This document shows, piece after piece, positions 43,701 to 51,209 of a stretch of DNA of 64,000 nt (position 1 is its first letter; every line of letters begins with the position of its first letter). The notes beneath the pieces were generated by a model, which made no database searches, had not been told where the DNA came from, and saw only the letters and a program-made list of their open reading frames with translations. Origin of the DNA: Streptomyces sp. 35G-GA-8 (lineage in GTDB: Bacteria > Actinomycetota > Actinomycetes > Streptomycetales > Streptomycetaceae). The position numbers were made by a program, and so were the translations under genes. The stretch covers positions 175,836 through 239,835 of the forward strand of contig NZ_JAMHJQ010000015.1 of the NCBI RefSeq assembly GCF_023534745.1, given 5' to 3'.

Positions 43701-45354
43701 AGCGGATCACTGGGCGGCGGTCGAGGACGCGGGCCGGCTGCGGGACGCCCTGGGCACGGCGCTGCCGGTCGGTGTCCCCGAGGCGTTCACGGAGCCGGTG
43801 AAGGACCCCCTGGGCGATCTCCTCGCCCGCTACGCCCGTACGCATGGCCCGTTCACGTCGAACGCGGCGGCCGAGCGTTTTGGTCTCGGCCCGGCGGTCA
43901 CGGACGGCGCGCTCCAGCGGCTCGCCGCGAGTTCCCGGGTCGTGCAGGGGGAGTTCCACCCCTCCGGCATCGGCCAGGAGTGGTGCGACGCCACGGTCCT
44001 GCGCCGGCTGCGCCGCCGCTCGCTGGCGGCGCTGCGCCAGGAGCTGGAGCCGGTGGCGCCGGCCGCTCTCGCCGCCTTCCTCCCGCAGTGGCAGCATCTG
44101 AACGGCAACAGCCTGCGCGGTATCGACGGACTCGCCCGCGCCGTGGAGCAGTTGCAGGGTGCTCCCGTTCCGGCGTCGGCGCTGGAGAAGCTGATCCTGC
44201 CGTCCCGGGTCTCCGGCTACTCCCCCGCGCTCCTGGACGAACTGACCACCACGGGCGAGGTCCTGTGGGCCGGAGCGGGCGCCCTGCCCGGCAAGGACGG
44301 CTGGGTCTCGCTCTATCTCGCCGACGCCGCACCGCTGTTGCTCCCGCCCCCGCATCCCCTGGAGCTCACCGCCCTTCATGAATCGGTGCTTGCCACGCTC
44401 TCGGGCGGCTACGGCCTGTTCTTCCGGCAGATCACCGACCAGGTCCGGGCCACCACGCACCCGGATGTGACCGACCCTCAACTGGCCGACGCCGTATGGG
44501 ACCTGGCCTGGTCGGGCCGGCTCACCAACGACACGCTGGCGCCGCTGCGCTCGCTGCTCGGCTCGGGCCGTACGGCGGGCTCCACGGCGCACCGCGCCCG
44601 GCGCCCGGTGCCGCGGGGGCGGTACGGGACGCTCACGGCCGCGGCCCGCCCCGCCTCCCGTACAGGCCCGCCCACCGTCAGCGGCCGCTGGTCGCTGCTG
44701 CCCGCCCGGGAACCGGAGCCCACGCACCGCGCCCACGCGCTCGCCCGTACCCTCCTCGACCGCCACGGGGTGGTGACCCGGGGCGCGGTCGCGGCCGAGG
44801 GGGTCACCGGCGGCTTCTCGGCGGTGTACCGCGTCCTGTCCGCCTTCGAGGACAGCGGTCGGACCCGTCGCGGCTATGTCGTGGAGGGCCTGGGCGCGGC
44901 CCAGTTCGCGATGGACGGCGCCGTCGACCGGCTGCGCGCGGCGGCGACGGCCCGCGACCGCGCCGACGCGCACCCCTCGCCCCGTGCCGTGGTGCTGGCC
45001 GCCGCCGACCCCGCCAACGCCTATGGGGCCGCGCTTCCCTGGCCGGATCCCCCGGACGGCGCCGGCCACAAACCGGGCCGCAAGGCCGGCTCCCTCGTGG
45101 TTCTCGTCGACGGCGAGCTGACCCTCTACATGGAGCGCGGCGGCAAGACACTGCTGGCCTGGCCCACCGACCCGGAAGACCCCTCGCTCCGGGCCGCCGC
45201 GGAGGCCCTGGCGAGCGCGGCCCGCGCGGGGGCCCTCGGTACGGTCACGGTGGAGCGTACGAACGGCACCCCTGCCCTGACATCCCCCCTCGGGCGCGCC
45301 CTGGAGTCCGCCGGCTTCCACGCCACCCCCCGGGGCCTGCGTCTGCGGGCCTGA
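40708..45354 (+). CDS. lhr: Lhr-type ATP-dependent DNA helicase
   Basis: 1548 residues, one of the largest bacterial SF2 helicases. Motif I APTGSGKTLAAFL, motif II DEVH, motif III SATV, motif VI QRVGRAGHQ. The winged-helix and beta-barrel Lhr core (to about 870) is followed by the long Lhr C-terminal domain. A 3'-5' helicase that prefers RNA:DNA hybrids in mycobacterial relatives and is linked to DNA damage response. ATG 40708 has GGGGGG just upstream; ATG 40699 is an alternative. 18 bases before the nei gene, so the two form a repair operon. Confidence 0.95.
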   Translation: MARSALDSFSPATRGWFTGAFSAPTAAQEGAWRAIQEGSDVLVVAPTGSGKTLAAFLAALDQLASQPPPAEARKRCRVLYVSPLKALAVDVERNLRSPLTGIRQESVRRGLPEPEVRVGIRSGDTPAAERRSIATKPPDILITTPESLFLMLTSSARDALAGIETVILDEVHAVAGTKRGAHLALSLERLDELLPRPARRIGLSATVRPVEEVARYLSPQRRVEIVQPRSGKEFDLSVVVPVEDLGELGGSPAAETDGADKPSIWPHVEERIADLVQAHHSTIVFANSRRLAERLCNRLNEIAYERAMGSVPDASGTAPAMSEDHSPAQLMGQSGAARGAPALLARAHHGSVSKEQRAQVEEDLKAGRLPAVVATSSLELGIDMGAVDLVIQVESPPSVASGLQRVGRAGHQVGAVSTGVVFPKYRGDLVQAAVVTERMRTGAIEALRIPANPLDVLAQQLVAMVALDTRQADDLLALARRAAPFASLPESAFTGVLDMLAGRYPSDAFAELRPRVVWDRVAGTVTGRPGAQRLAVTSGGTIPDRGLFGVFLAGADPKKGGGRVGELDEEMVYESRVGDVFTLGTTSWRIEDITRDRVLVTPAPGTPGRLPFWKGDQLGRPLELGRAVGAFLREVGALSEEDAKLRLLTAGLDAWAAGNVLSYLDEQRRACGHVPDDRTILVERFRDELGDWRVVIHSPFGAQVHAPWALALGARLAERYGMDAQVMHADDGIVLRLPDADLMGLDLLDEEPDRLSTAFDSEQAPIGAADVAFDGGDIRGIVTDQVGGSALFASRFRECAARALLLPRRSPGKRTPLWQQRQRASQLLQVASEFGSFPIVLEAVRECLQDVFDVPGLTELMGDIESRRVRLIEVTTPEPSPFARSLLFGYVAQFLYEGDSPLAERRAAALSLDSRLLAELLGQAELRELLDPEVLTELERELQWLTEDRRVKDLEGVADLLRVLGPLTDAELAERGARPSWAEDLAAARRAIRVRIGGADHWAAVEDAGRLRDALGTALPVGVPEAFTEPVKDPLGDLLARYARTHGPFTSNAAAERFGLGPAVTDGALQRLAASSRVVQGEFHPSGIGQEWCDATVLRRLRRRSLAALRQELEPVAPAALAAFLPQWQHLNGNSLRGIDGLARAVEQLQGAPVPASALEKLILPSRVSGYSPALLDELTTTGEVLWAGAGALPGKDGWVSLYLADAAPLLLPPPHPLELTALHESVLATLSGGYGLFFRQITDQVRATTHPDVTDPQLADAVWDLAWSGRLTNDTLAPLRSLLGSGRTAGSTAHRARRPVPRGRYGTLTAAARPASRTGPPTVSGRWSLLPAREPEPTHRAHALARTLLDRHGVVTRGAVAAEGVTGGFSAVYRVLSAFEDSGRTRRGYVVEGLGAAQFAMDGAVDRLRAAATARDRADAHPSPRAVVLAAADPANAYGAALPWPDPPDGAGHKPGRKAGSLVVLVDGELTLYMERGGKTLLAWPTDPEDPSLRAAAEALASAARAGALGTVTVERTNGTPALTSPLGRALESAGFHATPRGLRLRA

Positions 45355-45372
45355 GCATGCGAGCCTGAAGCC

Positions 45373-46131
45373 ATGCCCGAGGGAGACACCGTCTGGCAGG
45401 CCGCCCAGCGTCTGCACACCGCGCTCGCGGGGCATCGGCTGATCCGCTCGGACCTGCGGGTGCCCCGGTTCGCGACCGCCGATCTCACCGGCAGGACCGT
45501 CCTCGATGTCACACCGCGCGGCAAGCATCTGCTCACCCGTATCGAGGGCGGCCTCACCCTCCACTCGCATCTGCGCATGGACGGCTCCTGGAAGGTCTAC
45601 GCCCCGGGTGAGCGCTGGAGCGGCGGTGCGGCGCACCAGATCCGGGCCATCCTCGGCACCGCCGAGCGCACGGCTGTGGGCTATCGCCTCCCCGTCCTCG
45701 AACTGCTGCGTACGAGCGACGAGGAGCGGGTGGTGGGCCATCTCGGCCCCGATCTGCTCGGTCCGGACTGGGACCCGGCCACGGCCCTGCGCAACCTGCT
45801 GTCCGACCCCGCGCGCCCGATCGGGGAGGCCCTGCTCGATCAGCGCAACCTCGCCGGGGTCGGCAATATCTTCAAGTCCGAGACCTGCTTCCTCGTTCGC
45901 GCGAACCCCTGGCTCCCGGTCGGCGAACTCCCCTCGCCCGAGCGCCTGGTGGTCGCGGCGAAGAAGCTGCTCGAAGCGAACCGGACCCGTCCGGGCGGCT
46001 CTCGGAGGCTGTATGTCTACGGCCGCGCGGGCCGCCCCTGCCCCCGCTGCGGCACCTCGATCCGTACGGCCGAACAGGACGGCCGGCCCACCTACTGGTG
46101 CCCGCTCTGCCAGTCGGCCGCCACCAGTTGA
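45373..46131 (+). CDS. nei: Endonuclease VIII-type DNA glycosylase (Fpg/Nei family)
   Basis: 252 residues. The N-terminal MPEGDTVWQAAQRL supplies the catalytic Pro (after Met removal) and Glu. Lys in PRGKHLL completes the active site, the helix-two-turn-helix is LLDQRNLAGVGNIFKSE, and the zinc finger is CPRCGTS...CPLCQ at the C-terminus. It removes oxidised pyrimidines and nicks the strand. Cotranscribed with lhr. Confidence 0.93.
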   Translation: MPEGDTVWQAAQRLHTALAGHRLIRSDLRVPRFATADLTGRTVLDVTPRGKHLLTRIEGGLTLHSHLRMDGSWKVYAPGERWSGGAAHQIRAILGTAERTAVGYRLPVLELLRTSDEERVVGHLGPDLLGPDWDPATALRNLLSDPARPIGEALLDQRNLAGVGNIFKSETCFLVRANPWLPVGELPSPERLVVAAKKLLEANRTRPGGSRRLYVYGRAGRPCPRCGTSIRTAEQDGRPTYWCPLCQSAATS

Positions 46132-46223
46132 CGTAGGAGCTGCCCTACGGGTGCACGGATGAGTCGACGCCTACGGAGAGTTGGCGCGTCCGCGCACGAG
46201 TCGGGGCGTCGGCTGACGGTGCC

Positions 46224-46412
46224 TCACAGCCGGGGACGGCGCTGCCGCGCCGACGCGACATGCACCGGCAGCAGGCTCAGGCCCCAGCCGCCCGCCGCCA
46301 CCGCCCCTTCCACCAGTCCGGTGCTCTCGGGCACCAGCACGATGCGCAGTACGGCCCACCACCACACCACGCCCAGAGCGAGCGCCGGCAGAAGGATCCA
46401 TCGCCCTGCCAT
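46224..46412 (-). CDS. Small two-helix membrane protein
   Basis: 62 residues: one clear helix WILLPALALGVVWWWAVLRIVLV, a second hydrophobic segment LVEGAVAAGGWGLSLLPVHV and a basic tail. GGAGGAGG lies upstream of ATG 46412. Another frame over the same bases (46171-46455, Arg/Gly-rich) was judged a shadow. No family recognised. Confidence 0.68.
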   Translation of the reverse strand: MAGRWILLPALALGVVWWWAVLRIVLVPESTGLVEGAVAAGGWGLSLLPVHVASARQRRPRL

Positions 46413-46504
46413 GGCTGCCTCCTCCGGCCGACCCTAGTGCCCCTCGATCACCCACCGGGAGGGCGCATCGGGTGCACTCCCCGGCGTGCGCCCGTACGCC
46501 CGGT

Positions 46505-46541
46505 CGCGCCCCTGCCGCAGCGACAACGCGGCAGGGGCGCG
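46505..46541. terminator. Isolated perfect 14-bp hairpin
   Basis: CGCGCCCCTGCCGC (46505-46518), nine-base loop, GCGGCAGGGGCGCG (46528-46541). It is not close to any gene end: the nearest stop on the minus strand is clgR, 245 bases away and already served by another terminator. It may end an unannotated transcript on either strand. Confidence 0.55.
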
Positions 46542-46617
46542 GCCGGCCCCTCGTCCTGGGACCGGGGCTCCGACCCGGTCAGGCACTCTCCGCCCGGGAC
46601 GGCCGGGCGCCTTCCCC

Positions 46618-46658
46618 TTCCGGTCACAGTTTCCGGTCACAGTTCTTTGGATCACAGT
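46618..46658. repeat. Iterated TTCCGGTCACAGT element
   Basis: TTCCGGTCACAGT at 46618-46630 and again, perfectly, at 46631-46643. A third, degenerate copy, TTTGGATCACAGT, lies at 46646-46658. The 13-15 base spacing puts the copies near one helical turn apart, as in operator iterons. Confidence 0.75.
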
Positions 46659-46730
46659 TCGGTACGCACGCAAGTTCCACCATGACACAACGACACAACT
46701 GCAACAAAACGGGCATTTGGGAAAGACGAA

Positions 46731-46762
46731 AGCCCCGGTCGACATCCCTGCCGACCGGGGCT
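46731..46762 (-). terminator. Terminator of clgR
   Basis: AGCCCCGGTCG (46731-46741) pairs perfectly with CGACCGGGGCT (46752-46762) around a ten-base loop. On the minus strand it is followed by TTCGTCTTTCCC. It lies 24 bases after the clgR stop. Confidence 0.85.
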
Positions 46763-46785
46763 CAGGTCAAAGCCACAAAGCTTCG

Positions 46786-47169
46786 TCAGGCGGCGACGAC
46801 ATCCACCGCCTCCGCGGGCGCCTTGATCGTCACCCGCTCCGTCGGCACTCCGGCCACCGACGTCACAGAGACGGAATTGAGCATTGGACGTACCGCCGCG
46901 GGCACCGGCTCGTTCGCCGCCGCCGACGCGGCCAGCTCGGCCAACGACAGCTCGTCGCTCACTTCACGCATGAGCTCTGACATCCGTACGTCAAGCGCGT
47001 CGCAGATCGCCGAGAGCAGTTCGGAGGAAGCCTCCTTCTGCCCCCGTTCCACCTCGGAGAGATAACCGAGCGAGACCCGGGCGGACGAGGAGACTTCGCG
47101 CAGAGTACGGCCCTGGCGCTGGCGCTGCCGACGCAGCACGTCACCAAGCAGGCGACGGAGCAGAATCAT
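46786..47169 (-). CDS. clgR: Clp protease gene regulator ClgR
   Basis: 127 residues, XRE-type helix-turn-helix: [24 protein letters not shown] is the canonical ClgR recognition region, followed by [21 protein letters not shown]. It activates clpP, clpC and lon type genes in actinobacteria. The protein ends in Val-Val-Ala-Ala, an AA end like the degrons through which Streptomyces ClpP systems turn over their own regulators. ATG 47169 has GAGGAGGGAG upstream; the open frame reaches 47202. Its place after cinA-pgsA and near ftsK matches the mycobacterial clgR locus. Confidence 0.92.
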   Translation of the reverse strand: MILLRRLLGDVLRRQRQRQGRTLREVSSSARVSLGYLSEVERGQKEASSELLSAICDALDVRMSELMREVSDELSLAELAASAAANEPVPAAVRPMLNSVSVTSVAGVPTERVTIKAPAEAVDVVAA

Positions 47170-47278
47170 CGGTGGCTCCCTCCTCGGACCGCGTAGCCGC
47201 ATCCTTCACGCCCCACCGTACCGCCTAGTGCCGCGGCCGTGCGGGGAGCGATGTCGTGTTCACTCAGGGCTGCAAACA

Positions 47279-47845
47279 TCAATTCCCCCCGTTCTGTTCC
47301 GTATCCTGTGCCCGCCCGTTCCCGGAGAGTTCGCTGAGGAGCAGACCGAGCACGCTCCGTACACTCTCTTTACGGATGTCCGCCCGGCCGCCGTTCAACC
47401 GCGGTGCGGCCACTTTCCCCACACCTTCCGGTCCCACCACCGCCACGTACACGGTGCCGACGGGCTGCCCGTCCTGCGGATCGGGGCCCGCGACCCCGGT
47501 GGTCGCCGCTCCCCAGCCCGCCCGGAGCACCCGGCGCACCCCGGCGGCCATCTGAAGGGCCACCTCGGGGTCCACGGCGCCGCGCTCCTCCAGAAGGGTT
47601 TCTTCGACGCCCAGAACATCCCGTTTGAGGTCCGTCGCGTAGGCCGTGACGGACCCACGGAAGGTCCGGGAGGCACCGGGGACCGCGGTGAGCTCCGCGG
47701 CCACCAGACCGCCGGTGAGGGATTCCGCGACGGCCAGCGTCCCGCCGCGCTCGGCCAGGAGCTCCAGCACCCGGGCCGCCCGGTCAGCGGCCGTGCGGGC
47801 CTCCCCGCCGCTGTCCCGCACCACCGAGGGCCCTACGGCACTCAC
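47279..47845 (-). CDS. cinA: CinA C-terminal domain protein (NMN amidohydrolase type)
   Basis: 188 residues, stand-alone PncC/CinA-C domain: VAESLTGGLVAAELTAVPGAS and GVAGPDPQDGQPVGTVYVAV are the conserved blocks. It deamidates nicotinamide mononucleotide in NAD recycling in other bacteria. Start GTG 47845 overlaps the pgsA stop (GTGA). Confidence 0.9.
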   Translation of the reverse strand: MSAVGPSVVRDSGGEARTAADRAARVLELLAERGGTLAVAESLTGGLVAAELTAVPGASRTFRGSVTAYATDLKRDVLGVEETLLEERGAVDPEVALQMAAGVRRVLRAGWGAATTGVAGPDPQDGQPVGTVYVAVVGPEGVGKVAAPRLNGGRADIRKESVRSVLGLLLSELSGNGRAQDTEQNGGN

Positions 47846-48534
47846 CGCGCGGACTCCGCCGCCGCACGCTCCGCCGCGAGCCCCTGGCGCCGCAGAACGA
47901 CCGCCTGCCGTACGTAGTCCAGTCCCGTCAGCACGGTCAGCGCGACGGCCACGGCCATCACCCAGAACCGCAGCGTGGCCAGCGGCCCGGTCAGCGCGAG
48001 TACGTACATCCCCACGGCCACGCCCTGCGCCAGCGTCTTCATCTTGCCGCCCCGGCTGGCCGGAATGACCCCGTGCCTGATCACCCAGAACCGCATCAGC
48101 GTGATCCCGAGTTCACGGAAAAGGATGACGCCCGTCACCCACCACGGCAGATCACCGAGCGCGGATAGACAGATCAGCGCCGCTCCCATGATCGCCTTGT
48201 CCGCTATCGGATCGGCGATCTTGCCGAAGTCGGTGACCAGGTTGTACGCCCGCGCCAGATGCCCGTCGAAGACATCCGTGATCATGGCGACGGCGAAAGC
48301 GGCCCAGGCCCAGGCGCGCCAGACAGGGTCGAAACCGCCGTCCTGGAGCAGCAGCAGTACAAAGCCGGGGACGAGCACCAGCCGCATCATCGTGAGGATA
48401 TTGGCGATGTTCCAGAGACTGGCCTGATTGACCGCCGCGGCCCCCAGCTTGCCGCCGGGCGCCTGCTTCGAGCCGTTGCCACCCGGCACCGGTGTCGCGC
48501 CGCCGCCCGCCGCGGACGCCGGGACTCCGGTCAT
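47842..48534 (-). CDS. pgsA: CDP-diacylglycerol--glycerol-3-phosphate 3-phosphatidyltransferase
   Basis: 230 residues. The CDP-alcohol phosphotransferase motif is complete: [26 protein letters not shown] (D-G-x2-A-R-x8-G-x3-D-x3-D). Several membrane helices. It makes phosphatidylglycerolphosphate. The Gly/Pro-rich leader of about 35 residues is Streptomyces-typical. ATG 48534 overlaps the rimO stop (ATGA). Confidence 0.94.
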   Translation of the reverse strand: MTGVPASAAGGGATPVPGGNGSKQAPGGKLGAAAVNQASLWNIANILTMMRLVLVPGFVLLLLQDGGFDPVWRAWAWAAFAVAMITDVFDGHLARAYNLVTDFGKIADPIADKAIMGAALICLSALGDLPWWVTGVILFRELGITLMRFWVIRHGVIPASRGGKMKTLAQGVAVGMYVLALTGPLATLRFWVMAVAVALTVLTGLDYVRQAVVLRRQGLAAERAAAESAR

Positions 48535-50048
48535 CTGGCAGCCTCCTCGCCCGGGACCCGGAAGCCGTCCCCCGGAAGGTCGTGATACTCGGCCACGAGA
48601 TCCACGCCCTCGGTACCGACCACCTTGGCCTCGACCATGAGCCCGGGGCGCAGGCCCTCGCCGGAGGTGAAGATCACCTGGCCGTCGGTCTCCGGCGCCT
48701 GGTGGGCCGCGCGGCCGACCGCCGCCTCCCCGTTACCGCCCTCGGGGTCGATCGACTCGACGAGCACTTCCAGGGTCTCGCCCAGGCGCTCCTCGGCACG
48801 CTGGGAGGTCAGCTCCTCCGCCAGCCGTGACAGGTGCGCCAGCCGCTCGGCGATCACGTCACCGTCCAGCTTGTCGGCGTAGGTCGCGGCCTCCGTACCG
48901 TCCTCGTCCGAGTAACCGAAGACGCCGATGGCGTCGAGCCGCGCCCCGTTGAGGAAGCGCTCCAGCTCGGCGAAGTCCGCCTCGCTCTCACCGGGGAAAC
49001 CGACGATGAAGTTGGAGCGCACTCCGGCCTGCGGCGCCTTGCCCCTGATGGTCTCCAGCAGCTCCAGGAAGCGGTCGGTGTCCCCGAAGCGACGCATCGC
49101 GCGCAGCACACCCGGAGCGGAGTGCTGGAAGGAGAGATCGAAGTACGGCGCGACCTTGGGGGTCGAGGTGAGGACGTCGATCAGGCCCGGCCGCATCTCG
49201 GCGGGCTGGAGGTAGCTGACGCGCACGCGCTCGATCCCGTCGACGGCCGCCAGCTCCGGCAGCAGCGTCTCCAGCAGCCGGATGTCACCGAGATCCTTGC
49301 CGTACGAGGTGTTGTTCTCGGAGACGAGCATGACCTCCTTGACGCCCTGCTCGGCCAGCCAGCGCGTCTCGCCCAGCACATCGGAGGGTCGCCGGGAGAT
49401 GAAGGAGCCGCGGAAGGACGGGATGGCGCAGAAGGAGCAGCGCCGGTCGCAGCCGGAGGCGAGCTTCACGGAGGCGACGGGGCTCTGGTCGAGCCGCCGC
49501 CGCAGGGGCGCGCGGGGCCCGGAGGCCGGAGCGACTCCTTCGGGAAGGTCCTCGGGGGCCGGCGCCACCTCGGCCTGGGACTGCGCGTGGCCGGGCAGCG
49601 CCACCTCCGCGCCCTGGCGCTCGACCGGGCTGAGCGGCAGCAGCTTGCGCCGGTCGCGGGGCGTGTGCGAGGCGTGGATGCCCCCGTTGAGGATGGTCTG
49701 GAGCCGGTCGGAGATATCGGCGTAGTCGTCGAATCCGAGCACGCCGTCGGCCTCGGGAAGGGCTTCCGCCAGCTCCTTGCCGTATCGCTCGGCCATGCAG
49801 CCGACGGCCACGACGGCCTGGGTTCTGCCCTGATCCTTGAGATCGTTGGCTTCCAGCAGGGCGTCGACGGAATCCTTCTTCGCGGCTTCGACGAAGCCGC
49901 AGGTGTTGACGACGGCGACATCCGCCCCCGAGGCGTCCTCGACGAGCTCCCAGCCGTCCGCTGCCAAGCGGCCTGCGAGCTCCTCCGAGTCCACCTCGTT
50001 ACGGGCGCAGCCAAGAGTGACAAGGGCGACGGTACGGCGTTCGGGCAT
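48531..50048 (-). CDS. rimO: Ribosomal protein S12 methylthiotransferase RimO
   Basis: 505 residues. Auxiliary-cluster cysteines in [28 protein letters not shown] and [10 protein letters not shown]; radical-SAM motif [20 protein letters not shown] domain at the C-terminus. It is longer than the usual 430-440 residues because about 60 residues rich in Pro/Ala/Glu (about 165-225) sit between the first domain and the radical-SAM core. ATG 50048 was chosen at [14 protein letters not shown]; upstream in-frame ATG 50141 gives a non-conserved extension. First of the rimO-pgsA-cinA overlap series. Confidence 0.95.
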   Translation of the reverse strand: MPERRTVALVTLGCARNEVDSEELAGRLAADGWELVEDASGADVAVVNTCGFVEAAKKDSVDALLEANDLKDQGRTQAVVAVGCMAERYGKELAEALPEADGVLGFDDYADISDRLQTILNGGIHASHTPRDRRKLLPLSPVERQGAEVALPGHAQSQAEVAPAPEDLPEGVAPASGPRAPLRRRLDQSPVASVKLASGCDRRCSFCAIPSFRGSFISRRPSDVLGETRWLAEQGVKEVMLVSENNTSYGKDLGDIRLLETLLPELAAVDGIERVRVSYLQPAEMRPGLIDVLTSTPKVAPYFDLSFQHSAPGVLRAMRRFGDTDRFLELLETIRGKAPQAGVRSNFIVGFPGESEADFAELERFLNGARLDAIGVFGYSDEDGTEAATYADKLDGDVIAERLAHLSRLAEELTSQRAEERLGETLEVLVESIDPEGGNGEAAVGRAAHQAPETDGQVIFTSGEGLRPGLMVEAKVVGTEGVDLVAEYHDLPGDGFRVPGEEAAR

Positions 50049-50097
50049 GGGCTCAAGACTACTTTGTCCTGGCCCCGCCCCCGCCGTGCAGGGTTGC

Positions 50098-51003
50098 TCA
50101 GCCCGCCTCGGGGTCGCCCTGGGTGTACGAGAGTCGTTCAACCTGGCCCGGCTCGAACTCGTCCTCGACCTTCTTGCCGTTCACGAAGAGCTCGATCGCA
50201 CCCGCGTTCCCGAGGATCAGATCGATCTGCTCGTCGTCCTGGAAGGTCTTCGAGTCGCCCTTCTTCAGCGTTCCGTCGAACAGCAGCTTGCCATTGGACG
50301 ATTTGGCCGAGACCCAGCTCTTGTCGTCTATGGCCGACAGCTTCACCGTGACCTTGTCGAGCGGGGCGGCGGCGATGGCGCTGTCGGACGGCTCGGGTTT
50401 GGGGTCGGCCGACTTGGTGGGGCTCGGCTTGGTGCTCTTGTCGGGCTTCGCCCCCTCGGCGACCTGCTTGGTCTTCGCGCCGTCGTCCCCGCCGTCGAAC
50501 GCCGTGAAGCCGACGAAGCCGACCACCGCGACGATCGCCGCGACCATGGCCGCGGTCCAGTTGGGCCGGGGGCGCTCCGGCCGGATCCGCTCGGCCTCGA
50601 ACAGTGGCGCCGCGGGCGTGGGAACCGGCCGCCCGCCGTGCTCGGAGTCGAACTGCTCGACCAGCGGCACGGGATCGAGCCCGACCGCGAGAGCGATCAT
50701 ACGGATGTGCCCGCGGGCGTAGACATCGCCGCCGCAGCGCGAGAAATCGTCCTCCTCGATCGCGTGCACGATGGGGATGCGCACCCGCGTGGAGCCGCTG
50801 ACCTCGTCGACGGTCAGATCCGCGGCGATACGGGCCCGCAGCAGCACCTGGCCGATCGAAGGCCGTTCCACCGCGGGGGAGTTGGTGTCGGAATCGGCGC
50901 CGTCGGGGACGTGGTCCTCGACCTGGCCGTCGTTTTGATCGTCGGAAGCGTTGCCGTCAGGGGAATCTGGGGACTTGCCGTCGGGGGATTTGCCGATGGA
51001 CAC
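50098..51003 (-). CDS. RodZ-like membrane protein with N-terminal helix-turn-helix
   Basis: About 301 residues. Acidic disordered leader, HTH_25-type domain ([39 protein letters not shown]), linker, one membrane helix ([17 protein letters not shown]), a Lys/Pro/Ser-rich spacer and a DUF4115-type outer domain. This architecture is RodZ-like; a cytoskeletal role in a polar-growing Streptomyces is not shown. GTG 51003 has AAAGG seven bases upstream. Lies between rimO and ftsK on the same strand. Confidence 0.85.
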   Translation of the reverse strand: MSIGKSPDGKSPDSPDGNASDDQNDGQVEDHVPDGADSDTNSPAVERPSIGQVLLRARIAADLTVDEVSGSTRVRIPIVHAIEEDDFSRCGGDVYARGHIRMIALAVGLDPVPLVEQFDSEHGGRPVPTPAAPLFEAERIRPERPRPNWTAAMVAAIVAVVGFVGFTAFDGGDDGAKTKQVAEGAKPDKSTKPSPTKSADPKPEPSDSAIAAAPLDKVTVKLSAIDDKSWVSAKSSNGKLLFDGTLKKGDSKTFQDDEQIDLILGNAGAIELFVNGKKVEDEFEPGQVERLSYTQGDPEAG

Positions 51004-51209
51004 GGGGGCGCCTTTCGAGCGTGTAGCCACCTGCTGGACGTTCAGTCTATGGGTGGTACGAAAGGGTGGGGCAACCGGGCGGACGCGCTTTGTACGCCAT
51101 CAGAATGGCCGGACGGCGCAGTGGAGGAACACAACGCTCTTCCTCTCTCCAACTTGACGTATGCGCACGGGAAACGGTTGCCCTCGGATTGCCTCGGGAT
51201 TCCGATTCC

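Larger units (their letters stand above)
46413..46785. other. Intergenic region with hairpins and iterated short repeat
   Basis: 373 bases between the small membrane protein gene and the clgR stop. It holds no credible coding frame but has three structured elements described separately: a 14-bp hairpin, a 13-bp iterated repeat and the clgR terminator. Confidence 0.6.

Noticed and set aside
41908-45741. 1277-codon open frame on the minus strand
   Set aside because: It is the antisense shadow of lhr: Gly/Arg/Gln-rich, no motif, no ribosome site, and third-position G/C bias fits the plus-strand gene.
46171-46455. 94-codon minus-strand frame
   Set aside because: It overlaps the better supported 62-codon membrane protein gene, which has GGAGGAGG and a clear helix.
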